Of a stretch of 64,000 nt of DNA, positions 8,685 through 20,276 are shown one piece after another (position 1 is the stretch's first letter; each line of letters starts with the position of its first letter). The notes under the pieces are model-generated. The model was not told the origin of the DNA and made no database searches. It saw only the letters and a program-made list of their open reading frames with translations. The DNA is from Parvibaculum indicum (lineage in GTDB: Bacteria; Pseudomonadota; Alphaproteobacteria; Parvibaculales; Parvibaculaceae): contig NZ_JAASQO010000009.1 in assembly GCF_011762095.1 (NCBI RefSeq), positions 62,001 to 126,000 of the forward strand, written 5' to 3'. The position numbers and the translations under genes are program-made.

Positions 8685-9122
8685 TCACGCCGTGGCGAAA
8701 ATCTGCGCCTCGTTGCGGAATGCCTTGAATTCCAGCGCATTCCCGGCGGGATCGTGGAAGAACATGGTGGCCTGCTCGCCGTGCTTTCCTTTAAATCGGA
8801 TATGCGGCTCGACGACAAAGCCGATGCCGGCCTGTTTCAACCGCTCCGCCAGAGCATGCCACTCTTCCCATTCCAGGATGAGACCGAAATGCGGCACGGG
8901 CACCTCGTCGCCATCCACGGCATTGCGGTGCAGGGCGTCGCGCCGTTCGACCGCGCTGCGCGGCGCGAGATGCGCCACTATCTGATGACCATGCAAATCG
9001 AAGTCGACCCAATGCGTGTCGGAGCGTCCTTCCGGGCAGCGGAGAACGCCACCGTAAAAGGCGCGCGCCGCGGCAAGATCATCGACTGGGAAAGCAAGAT
9101 GAAAACGTGGCATTCTATTCAT
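8685..9122 (-). CDS. VOC-family (glyoxalase/dioxygenase fold) protein
   Basis: This is a 145-residue vicinal-oxygen-chelate protein with two beta-alpha-beta-beta-beta modules: [22 protein letters not shown] at the N-terminus and [22 protein letters not shown] in the middle, ending in [15 protein letters not shown]. His and Glu residues at the usual metal positions (H8, H83, E132) are present. The family includes glyoxalases, dioxygenases and resistance proteins; this variant, with [14 protein letters not shown], resembles the uncharacterised dioxygenase-like group. It lies convergent with phaZ, 24 bp away. Confidence 0.8.
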   Translation of the reverse strand: MNRMPRFHLAFPVDDLAAARAFYGGVLRCPEGRSDTHWVDFDLHGHQIVAHLAPRSAVERRDALHRNAVDGDEVPVPHFGLILEWEEWHALAERLKQAGIGFVVEPHIRFKGKHGEQATMFFHDPAGNALEFKAFRNEAQIFATA

Positions 9123-9225
9123 GATTCGCTCTGCTTGATTCGTGGCGCGGGACGCGTATAACGCCGCTTCCGCATCCTCATCAAATCGCAGAATAAACCA
9201 GCGACATGCCGGGACGTAGTATCAG

Positions 9226-10038
9226 GTGAAATCGGCTCCGCTTCATATCGACTACATGCAGATCGACGGACGTAATGTGCCCGTTGCGATCCGGCATAAT
9301 CCGCGCGCGCGGCGTATCATCGTGCGGGTGGATCTCGCCGCCGGTTCGGTCCAGGTGACCGCGCCGTCGAAAAGAAGTCTCGCACAGGCGCTTTCTTTCG
9401 CACGCGAACAGCGGGACTGGATTGCCGAACGCCTTGGTCAGGTTCCGCCGCCCGTGCCGTTTGTCGACGGGGCGATCATCCCTTTCAAGGGCGAAGACCA
9501 TCTGATCCGTCATGTGTCCGATCCGGTCATGCGGCGGCGTTACGGGCCGGTCTGGCGCGTCGATGCGGAGGAGACCGGCGGGCTGCCGGAGATCCGGGCG
9601 ACGGGCGCTGCCTCCTTCCTGCAGCGGCGCGTGGGCGACTGGCTGAAAGTGCAGGCGCGCGCGGAACTGAACGAACGCGCGCTTTACCATGCCGATCAGT
9701 TCGATGTGCGACCGTCGCGCATTACGGTGCGGGACACGACCACGCGATGGGGCTCATGCGCACCCAGCCGCGCGCTTTCCTTTTCCTGGCGGCTCATCAT
9801 GGCACCGCCGCATGTCCTCGATTATGTCGCCGCGCATGAGGTGGCGCATATACGGCACATGAACCACGGTGCGCGTTTCTGGGCGCTGGTCCGTCAGGCG
9901 ATCCCCAATTACGAAACCGCCAAGCGCTGGCTGGAGAACAGCGGACCGGGGCTTCACCGCTACGGCGCCGAACCGCTTGGCGTGTTCGCGGGTGATTTCG
10001 GCGACGGATCGCAAGCCGAAGCCGACGGCGGCGATTGA
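9226..10038 (+). CDS. YgjP/SprT-like M48-type metallopeptidase
   Basis: This encodes a 270-residue protein with a zinc-protease signature HEVAH at 204-208 and the third ligand H214 in HMNHG, preceded by the conserved TTRWGSCAPSRALSFSWRL block. This is the YgjP (DUF45, WLM-like) family, predicted cytosolic metalloproteases of unknown substrate. The start is a GTG at 9226. Its stop is only 4 bp before the ATG of the downstream transporter, so the two are translationally coupled. Confidence 0.88.
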   Translation: MKSAPLHIDYMQIDGRNVPVAIRHNPRARRIIVRVDLAAGSVQVTAPSKRSLAQALSFAREQRDWIAERLGQVPPPVPFVDGAIIPFKGEDHLIRHVSDPVMRRRYGPVWRVDAEETGGLPEIRATGAASFLQRRVGDWLKVQARAELNERALYHADQFDVRPSRITVRDTTTRWGSCAPSRALSFSWRLIMAPPHVLDYVAAHEVAHIRHMNHGARFWALVRQAIPNYETAKRWLENSGPGLHRYGAEPLGVFAGDFGDGSQAEADGGD

Positions 10039-10042
10039 GACG

Positions 10043-11227
10043 ATGCGTCTGCAACCGGGCGCGCGCAGCTTCACCGCCTATCTCGCCTCGCTGATCGCCG
10101 TCGGGCCGCTTTCGACCGATATGTATCTTCCCTCGCTTCCCTCCATCGAACGGGACTTCAGGGCGACGACGGGCGAAACGCAGCTTACGCTGTCCGCCTT
10201 TCTGATCGGCATGGCCTGTTCGCAACTCGTCTATGGGCCGCTTGCCGATCGTTTCGGGCGGAAGCCCGTTCTGCTTGGCGGTTTCGCTCTCTACATCGCA
10301 GCCAGCCTCGGCGCCGCGTTCGCAGCCGATATCGATCAACTCATCCTGCTCCGGCTCGCCCAGGCCATGGGCGGCGGCGCGTCGGTGGTATTGGCACGCG
10401 CGGTGGTTCGCGATCTTTACTCGAATGAAGACGCCGCGCAGATGCTGGCGCGAATGAGCGCGGCGATGGGCGCCGCGCTCGCCCTGGCGCCCATGCTGGG
10501 AGGCGTCTTGCAGGCCGCGCTTGGCTGGCATTCCATATTCGTCTTTCTGGGCATCGCAGGCATGGCGCTCGCGCTCATCACACTTGCCGGCCTTGACGAA
10601 ACGCTACCGCCCGCTTTCCGGCAGAGCGTTGCGCCCCGTGCGATCCTTGCTCATTACCGCAGATTGCTCTGCCACCCGGTCTATCTGCGCTATCTCATCA
10701 TTGCCTGTCTGGGCATGGCCGGCATGTTCTCCTACATCTCCGGCGCGTCTTTCGTGCTGCAGAACGTCTATGGTTTTTCGCCCATCGGGTTCGGCGCGTC
10801 CTTTGCGCTGATCGTTGGCGGATATGTCGGAGGAACGCTGCTGGCTGGAAAGCTGTCGAAAGAAGTCGGGCTGGAGCGCACGCTGAAACTCGGCGCGGCA
10901 GCCGCCGGAACGGGGGGCGCGCTGGCCGTTGCCGCGCTGACGATCGACGGGACGGGGTATCTGCTGGTCGGCGCCATGACGGTTTACGGCGTCTCCGTCG
11001 GGCTGACGATGCCTCAGGCGATAGCAGGTGCGCTGACGCCCTTTCCGGAAATCGCGGGCACGGCGTCGGCTCTCTTCGGCTTCCTGCAATCGACGGCGAG
11101 CGCGATCGCCGGTGTCGTCGTCGGCCACACGCTTGGCGAAACGGGATGGCCCATGGCGGCCATGATCGCGTTGATGGGGGTGGGCGCCGCACTGGCTGCC
11201 TGGATGCCGCGCCCCGACCGGGCCTGA
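10043..11227 (+). CDS. Bcr/CflA-family MFS drug exporter
   Basis: This is a 394-residue major-facilitator transporter with about twelve hydrophobic segments. The loop 2-3 signature GPLADRFGRKPVLLGG and the N-terminal GPLSTDMYLPSLPSI are typical of the Bcr/CflA multidrug (bicyclomycin, chloramphenicol, florfenicol) group, a proton antiporter in the inner membrane. ATG 10043 is chosen because it begins the family-like MRLQPGARSFTAYL segment; codons upstream belong to the overlapping peptidase gene. It is the second gene of a two-gene unit. The actual substrate is unknown. Confidence 0.88.
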   Translation: MRLQPGARSFTAYLASLIAVGPLSTDMYLPSLPSIERDFRATTGETQLTLSAFLIGMACSQLVYGPLADRFGRKPVLLGGFALYIAASLGAAFAADIDQLILLRLAQAMGGGASVVLARAVVRDLYSNEDAAQMLARMSAAMGAALALAPMLGGVLQAALGWHSIFVFLGIAGMALALITLAGLDETLPPAFRQSVAPRAILAHYRRLLCHPVYLRYLIIACLGMAGMFSYISGASFVLQNVYGFSPIGFGASFALIVGGYVGGTLLAGKLSKEVGLERTLKLGAAAAGTGGALAVAALTIDGTGYLLVGAMTVYGVSVGLTMPQAIAGALTPFPEIAGTASALFGFLQSTASAIAGVVVGHTLGETGWPMAAMIALMGVGAALAAWMPRPDRA

Positions 11228-11231
11228 CCTC

Positions 11232-13697
11232 CTAGCGCCGGTTGCCGGGATGTCCCGGCTGCAACCGGCTTTGCCGCTGCGTACCGCCATTGGCCGATTG
11301 CGAGAACCAGGGCTCTTCTTTTCTGTCGGTGCTGCCGAACAACCGCTCAAAGAAGCCGGGCTCCTCCCATTCGCGCTGCTTTTCTTCCGGTTCCGCCGGC
11401 GCGGGCTGCGCGGCGGGCGGGGACCATGTACCGGGAAGCGGCCCCGCACTGGCGATGCTTTGTGTACGGACCATAAAATCGCGCCAGATTTTTGCCGGGA
11501 TGGTGCCGCCCGTGACGCGCTTCATGGGCGAACCATCGTCATTGCCCACCCAGACGCCGACAACCAGATTGCTCGTATAACCGATGAACCAGGCGTCCCG
11601 GCTGTCCTGACTGGTGCCGGTTTTACCGCCCGCGGGAACGCCATCGATGGCCGCGTTTCTATGGCCCGTGCCATAGATCATGACGGCCTGCATCATGTTG
11701 TTCATCGAGCCGAGCGTTCCGTCGTTCATGACGCGGCCCATACCGGAGCCCTGACGGCGGTAAAGCCGGTCGCCATTGTCGGTATCGACTTCCTCGATGC
11801 CATGCGGAATGACGCCGAAACCGCCATTGGCGAAGCTGGCATAGGCGGAAGTGAGTTCCAGCAGGTTGACGCTGCCCGAGCCCAGTGCCAGCGAGAGATT
11901 GGACGGCAGGTCGCTCTGGATGCCGAGGCGGCGGGCAGTCGCAACCACATTGCGGATGCCGCATTGCTGCGCGACCTGCACCGCGATCGTATTGACCGAT
12001 TTTGCAAGCGCCGTGCGCAGCGTCATCCGGCCGTCGAAACGGTTTTCATAATTCGAAGGCGACCAGCCGCCATAGCTCACCGGCTGGTCGGTAAACTCGC
12101 TGTCGGGCACGAAGCCCTGCTGCATGGCGGTCAGGTAAACGAAGGGCTTGAAGGCGGAGCCGGGCTGGCGCTCGGCCTGCACGGCGCGGTTGAACTGGCT
12201 CAGCGCATAGTTGCGCCCGCCCACCATGGCCCGCACGGCGCCCCGGGGCGTCATGGCGACGAGCGCGACCTGGGACACGCGCGCACCCGGTGCATCCGTA
12301 GCGAACACCTTCGCAATGGCGGCATCCGCTGCGCGCTGCATGGCGGGGTCGATGGTGGTGTGCACTTTCGCATCGGCCTCGGGGCGACCGGCATAGTCGG
12401 ACAGGCTCTGCGCGACCCAATCGACGAAATAGTTGATGGAACTCGCCGTGGTGTAGCCCTGCAATCTGGCGGGGTTCGTTTCGGCGAGCCGTGCTTCCTG
12501 CTGCGAGATATAGCCCGCCCCTACCATATTGCGCAGTACGATCGCGGCGCGTTCGCGCGCCAGACCGATATCGTTCGTGGGCGAGTAGCGCGAGGGCGCT
12601 TTCAGGAGCCCCGCCAGCATGGCCGCCTCTGGCAGGGTCAACGCACGTACCGGCTTCTGAAAATAGCGTTCCGACGCCGCGCCGACGCCATAGGCTCCGC
12701 CGCCCAGATAAACGCGGTTGAGATACATCGTCAGTATCTCTTCCTTGGTGAAGCGCATTTCGAGCCAGACGGAGAGGATCATTTCCTGCAGCTTGCGGCT
12801 GATGGTCCGGTCGGGGGTCAGGAAGATGTTCTTGGCAAGCTGCTGGGTAATGGTCGAACCGCCCTGCACCACATGGCCCGCCCGCAGATTGATCACGAGG
12901 GCCCTGGCAAGCCCGATGGGATCGACACCGAAATGCCAGTAGAAGCGCTGATCCTCCGTCGCGATCACCGCTTCGGGCAGATAGGGCGGCATGTCTTTCA
13001 GCGCGATATAGGATCCGCCCAATCCGCCGCGATGGCTCAGCACGTCCCCGTTTTCGGCGACGATCTGCAATGAAGGCGGCCGATCGACGCCGTAAAGACC
13101 CGACGTATCGGGCAGTGTCATGGCGAAGTAGAGAAGCGCGCCGCCGAAAAGAATGCCGCCCCAGATGCAGACGATCGCCATGTAGTAAGTGAGCGCGCCG
13201 ACGAGACTCCGACCGTTTCCGCCGCCCCGCCCGCTACCGGAACGCCGCCCCGCCGCGGAACCGCGTCCGGACGATGACGCGCGCCCGCGGCCGGTGCGGC
13301 CTTGCGTGGCTGCGCGCGCGGTAGAGGCTTTGGAGCGGGTGCGCGCGGGTTTCTTTTTCGCTGGAGAAGAAGACGCACGGGAGGCGGGCTTTCGGGCGGG
13401 TTTCTTGCCGGTCGGGCTTTTTCCGCGCGATTTCGCCGGGAGCTTTTTCGCGGTGCCTCGTTTTTTCGCGACGCCCGGTTTCCGTTTGCGCGGCTTGGCC
13501 GACCGGCCTTCCTCCCGCCAGAAGGCATCCCACGCGGCATCGTCTTCGTCGTCATCGCGCGCGGTGTCGTTGTCGTTCACGCCGATGCCGATGCGGACAG
13601 GCTTCAGGCCGGGCAGCGCGAAACGCGGGCCGTCATCGTCCCACTGCCCGCGCGGCGGACGCCGTTTGCCTTGCCGGCTCTTCCTGCGTGAAAACAT
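11232..13697 (-). CDS. class A penicillin-binding protein (PBP1A type)
   Basis: This 821-residue bifunctional peptidoglycan synthase has one membrane helix at about 168-193. The glycosyltransferase (GT51) domain follows, with the catalytic Glu in ATEDQRFYWH (E248) and GGSTITQQLAKN (280-290). The transpeptidase has SAFK (514-517), SVN (567-569) and KTGTS (692-696). The cytoplasmic N-terminus is unusual: after an acidic patch (about 43-63), residues 67-165 are almost only Lys, Arg, Ser, Ala, Gly, Pro and Thr, like a histone H1 tail. A Pro/Glu-rich C-terminal tail follows the transpeptidase. The gene is convergent with the exporter, 4 bp apart. Confidence 0.93.
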   Translation of the reverse strand: MFSRRKSRQGKRRPPRGQWDDDGPRFALPGLKPVRIGIGVNDNDTARDDDEDDAAWDAFWREEGRSAKPRKRKPGVAKKRGTAKKLPAKSRGKSPTGKKPARKPASRASSSPAKKKPARTRSKASTARAATQGRTGRGRASSSGRGSAAGRRSGSGRGGGNGRSLVGALTYYMAIVCIWGGILFGGALLYFAMTLPDTSGLYGVDRPPSLQIVAENGDVLSHRGGLGGSYIALKDMPPYLPEAVIATEDQRFYWHFGVDPIGLARALVINLRAGHVVQGGSTITQQLAKNIFLTPDRTISRKLQEMILSVWLEMRFTKEEILTMYLNRVYLGGGAYGVGAASERYFQKPVRALTLPEAAMLAGLLKAPSRYSPTNDIGLARERAAIVLRNMVGAGYISQQEARLAETNPARLQGYTTASSINYFVDWVAQSLSDYAGRPEADAKVHTTIDPAMQRAADAAIAKVFATDAPGARVSQVALVAMTPRGAVRAMVGGRNYALSQFNRAVQAERQPGSAFKPFVYLTAMQQGFVPDSEFTDQPVSYGGWSPSNYENRFDGRMTLRTALAKSVNTIAVQVAQQCGIRNVVATARRLGIQSDLPSNLSLALGSGSVNLLELTSAYASFANGGFGVIPHGIEEVDTDNGDRLYRRQGSGMGRVMNDGTLGSMNNMMQAVMIYGTGHRNAAIDGVPAGGKTGTSQDSRDAWFIGYTSNLVVGVWVGNDDGSPMKRVTGGTIPAKIWRDFMVRTQSIASAGPLPGTWSPPAAQPAPAEPEEKQREWEEPGFFERLFGSTDRKEEPWFSQSANGGTQRQSRLQPGHPGNRR

Positions 13698-13808
13698 CCG
13701 CCCCTGCCGCCCGAACGCTTGTGAATCAAGAGGATAACGCTCGTTCTTAAACTAGGGAAGGATGGTTAACGACTTGTTAACGATTGAAGGCCGGCACCGG
13801 GTTCTTGC

Positions 13809-13884
13809 TATTACCAACTTATCAGATCTGGTAATAACGCCCGGCTCTTGCGTTATTACCATTTTTACAAATATGGTAATAACG
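13809..13884 (+). promoter_or_regulatory. tandem palindromic operators before the nucleotidyltransferase gene
   Basis: Two inverted repeats with the same core lie 45 bp apart. Site A is TATTACCA (13809-13816) and TGGTAATA (13829-13836), spacer 12. Site B is CGTTATTACCAT (13851-13862) and ATGGTAATAACG (13873-13884), a perfect 12-bp repeat with spacer 10, ending exactly at the ATG of the gene. The right half of A and the left half of B also form a perfect 10-bp repeat (GGTAATAACG / CGTTATTACC). This layout is that of a repressor with several dimer sites. No such motif is seen elsewhere in the window. Confidence 0.7.
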
Positions 13885-14982
13885 ATGCAGACCCTCGATC
13901 ACACATATCAGGTACTCTATTCGGAGTTGAGGCAACGCTGCCTGGACGCATCTTTCTCGGCGGAGTTCTCCCTCGACGGACGATTTATCACGCAGGAAGT
14001 GCGAGGGCGGCGCTATTGGTATTTCGACACGGCAAGCAGTGACGGAAAAAAGAAACGCCGCTATGTCGGTCCGGCCGAAGATGAGGAAATCACACAGCGC
14101 GTCGAGTCCTTCAAAGACCTGAAGGCTGACTATCGGGCCCGCCGCAAGATCGTCTCGACTCTCGTCCGCGACGCCCTTCTTCCCCGCCCGGAGGCCCGGA
14201 CCGGACAAATCGTGGAGGCGCTCGCGAATGCAGGCTTCTTCCGACTGCGCGGCGTGCTGGTAGGGACAGTGGCCTTTCAATGTTATTCGGCCATTCTCGG
14301 TATGCGACTGCCGAATACCGCGATGCAGACGGGCGACACGGACTTCGCGCAGTTTCATTCGATCTCTGCTGCGGTGGAAGACACGATGCCTCCCATGATC
14401 GAAACGCTCAGGGAAGTGGACCCGACCTTTCGCGACATCCCGGACCAGAACGATGGACGCCATACCACGCAATTCATTTCCCGAGGCGGCTACAAGGTCG
14501 AGTTCCTGACACCGAACACCGGCTCGGACGCGCATGACGGCCACCCGGCCTCCATGCCCGCCCTCGGCAACGCATCCGCGCAGCCGCTGCGATTTCTGGA
14601 TTTCCTGATCTATCAACCGGTTCGGGCCATCATGCTCTACGGCGCAGGCATTCCGGTGTTCGTGCCGGCGCCGGAGCGATTCGCCGTTCACAAACTCATC
14701 GTCGCCTCACGCCGCATTCACGACAATGAAACCGCCGACAAAAGCCGTAAAGACCGGCTGCAAGCCACAGCGATCATGGAAGCGATGATCCAGCAGCGCC
14801 AGAACGCCGAACTCGCCGATGCGTTCATGGAAGCATGGGACCGAGGTCCGGCTTGGCGGCGCGCCATCGGCGACAGCCTCGCGCTGCTCGAAGAAAAGAC
14901 GGAAGAGGCAATCCGCTCCGGACTCGCCGAAGGCATCAGGAAAACCGGCGCCGATCCCACCGCCTATGATCTCGTTATATGA
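13885..14982 (+). CDS. GSU2403-family nucleotidyltransferase-fold protein
   Basis: This encodes a 365-residue protein resembling the NTP_transf_8 (PF12281) family. The polymerase-beta-like core has GVLVGTVAF (123-131) as the P-loop-like GS-type turn, followed by TGDTDFA (149-155) with two candidate metal Asp residues. The N-terminus TYQVLYSELRQRCLDASF is typical of the family. Function is not established; other nucleotidyltransferase-fold proteins act as toxins or in abortive infection. Start ATG 13885 is chosen by family similarity; ATG 13873 is an alternative, and no Shine-Dalgarno precedes either. It stands alone between pbp1A and gyrB, behind strong operators, and looks acquired. Confidence 0.75.
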   Translation: MQTLDHTYQVLYSELRQRCLDASFSAEFSLDGRFITQEVRGRRYWYFDTASSDGKKKRRYVGPAEDEEITQRVESFKDLKADYRARRKIVSTLVRDALLPRPEARTGQIVEALANAGFFRLRGVLVGTVAFQCYSAILGMRLPNTAMQTGDTDFAQFHSISAAVEDTMPPMIETLREVDPTFRDIPDQNDGRHTTQFISRGGYKVEFLTPNTGSDAHDGHPASMPALGNASAQPLRFLDFLIYQPVRAIMLYGAGIPVFVPAPERFAVHKLIVASRRIHDNETADKSRKDRLQATAIMEAMIQQRQNAELADAFMEAWDRGPAWRRAIGDSLALLEEKTEEAIRSGLAEGIRKTGADPTAYDLVI

Positions 14983-14997
14983 GGCTGGCGCCCCGAT

Positions 14998-18668
<3,671 letters not shown>

Positions 18669-18750
18669 GGCAAGCATCCTGCCTGATCGGTGCAATCACT
18701 ACTCCTGCAAACTGCTCCTGGAAGCGCCCGGGCCCTGCCCGCAAACCGCC

Positions 18751-19866
18751 TTACACGCGCATGGGCATCAGCACATAGATCGCCATCGCATCCTCGGTAT
18801 CCTTCACCAGGGTAGGCGACCCGGAATCGGCGAAAGCGAAAACAGCCTGTTCGCCGTCGAGCTGGCCGGTAATGTCCAGCAGGTAACGCGCATTGAAACC
18901 GATCTCGATCGGGGAGGCGCTGTAGGAGACCGAAATCTCTTCCGTCGCGCTACCGCTGTCGGGATTGGTGACGGAGAGGGTGAGACGCCCCTCTTCCAGA
19001 TTGAGTTTCACCGCGCGGGACTTTTCCGTGGAGATGGTGGAGACGCGATCCACCGCTTCGGCGAAACTCTTGCCGTCCACTTCCATCATCTTGTCGTTGT
19101 CGACCGGGATCACGCGACCATAATCGGGGAAGGTGCCGTCGATGAGCTTGGAGGTCAGCACCACGCCGCCGAACTCGAAACGGATCTTGGTTTCGGAGAC
19201 GCCGATCGAAACATTGCCGGTGTCGCCCTCCAGCAGCTTCTGGAGCTCGAGTACGGTCTTGCGCGGAACAATGACACCCGGCATGCCGGAGGCGCCGTCC
19301 GGCAGGTCGTGATCGACCTGGGCGAGACGATGACCGTCCGTCGCAACGGCGCGCAGCGCAGGCGTCTTGCCGTCTTCCACTGCGTGAAGATAGATACCGT
19401 TCAGGTAGTAGCGCGTCTCTTCGGTCGAGATCGCAAAGCGCGTCTTGTCGATCAGGCGGCGCATATGCTCGGCAGGCAGCTCGAAGCGATGCGGCAGGGA
19501 GCCCGCCGTCATGGTCGGGAAGTCTTCCTGCGGCAGCGCCTGAAGCGCGAAACGCGAGCGGCCCGCGGTGAGCTGCAACCGGCCTTCTTCCTGGGTCGCG
19601 AGTTCGACCTGCGCGCCTTCAGGCAGCTTGCGCACGATGTCGTAAAGCGTGTGCGCGGGCGCGGTCGTCGCGCCGCCCTGTGCGACATCGGTATCGGTCG
19701 CCTCCACCACTTCGATATCGAGATCGGTCGCGGTCAGGGAAAGCTGGCCGTCTTCCGCCTTGATGAGGACGTTGGAGAGGATCGGAATGGTGTTGCGCCT
19801 CTCCACCACCGACTGCACGTGATTGAGAGATTTGAGGAGTGCGCCGCGTTCAATTGTGATCTTCAT
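18751..19866 (-). CDS. dnaN: DNA polymerase III beta sliding clamp
   Basis: This 371-residue protein forms the ring-shaped processivity clamp. The three-domain fold is recognisable: the first domain begins MKITIERGALLKSLNHVQSVVERRNTIPILSNVLI and the C-terminus ends ...VYVLMPMRV-like (here IYVLMPMRV), the conserved clamp end. Length and start (ATG 19866) are standard. A consensus extended -10 lies about 310 bp upstream, so dnaN can be transcribed apart from dnaA. Confidence 0.98.
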   Translation of the reverse strand: MKITIERGALLKSLNHVQSVVERRNTIPILSNVLIKAEDGQLSLTATDLDIEVVEATDTDVAQGGATTAPAHTLYDIVRKLPEGAQVELATQEEGRLQLTAGRSRFALQALPQEDFPTMTAGSLPHRFELPAEHMRRLIDKTRFAISTEETRYYLNGIYLHAVEDGKTPALRAVATDGHRLAQVDHDLPDGASGMPGVIVPRKTVLELQKLLEGDTGNVSIGVSETKIRFEFGGVVLTSKLIDGTFPDYGRVIPVDNDKMMEVDGKSFAEAVDRVSTISTEKSRAVKLNLEEGRLTLSVTNPDSGSATEEISVSYSASPIEIGFNARYLLDITGQLDGEQAVFAFADSGSPTLVKDTEDAMAIYVLMPMRV

Positions 19867-20173
19867 TCTGTCTCTTCGGACCCCTCTGTCGGCCCCTTGC
19901 CCGGGCCATGGCCTGGCGCGCTGGATGCGGTTGCGCCGGACGCTCCGTTTTCATTCGGCCCATTGCGGGGCGGGCTCGCCGCCCCGGCCCGGGCCGTTCA
20001 TCGACTCCAAGGGCCGCTGGCACAGCTGCGCCGCGGCCCCTGCCGAAACTCATGCGAACGGGAAAACGGAGGATGCTGCCGGATAGGGCCGGAAGGCGTG
20101 GAAATGTGCCGCGCCGCGCCCCGAAACCGGCATTTCCGGCCGGTGCCGGAACTCCGCGGAAATTCGCGACGCA

Positions 20174-20182
20174 ATTATATCA
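20174..20182 (-). promoter_or_regulatory. extended -10 promoter for dnaN
   Basis: On the minus strand the sequence reads TGATATAAT, a perfect extended -10 (TGnTATAAT). No good -35 is present at 16-18 bp, which is normal for extended -10 promoters. It predicts a start near 20167 and a dnaN leader of about 300 nt. Confidence 0.5.
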
Positions 20183-20208
20183 GATGATTGGCGAGATGCA
20201 CGTATTTC

Positions 20209-20273
20209 AGCGCCTTCGGAACCTCCGAAGGCGCTTTATAACCACCTGAAAGCACTGGCCTTTTCGAGGCCAG
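20209..20273 (-). terminator. two tandem hairpins after dnaA
   Basis: Directly after the dnaA stop, CTGGCCT / AGGCCAG (20255-20273) forms a 7-bp stem, followed in transcription order by TGCTTTC. Next is a perfect 12-bp stem AGCGCCTTCGGA / TCCGAAGGCGCT (20209-20235) with a 3-nt loop and no T-run on this strand. Together they probably end or attenuate dnaA transcription. Confidence 0.5.
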
Positions 20274-20276
20274 CAA

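Larger units (their letters stand above)
19867..20276 (-). other. dnaA-dnaN intergenic region
   Basis: This 410-bp stretch holds no gene I can support. Near dnaA it contains two hairpins and the dnaN promoter, listed separately. The remaining 300 bp form an unusually long, GC-rich dnaN leader. I looked for DnaA boxes (TTATCCACA, at most one mismatch) and found none, so I do not call an origin here. Confidence 0.6.

Noticed and set aside
13762-13884. N-terminal extension of the nucleotidyltransferase protein through the operator repeats
   Set aside because: The frame is open, but the added residues simply translate the palindromes, and family members start near TYQxLY.
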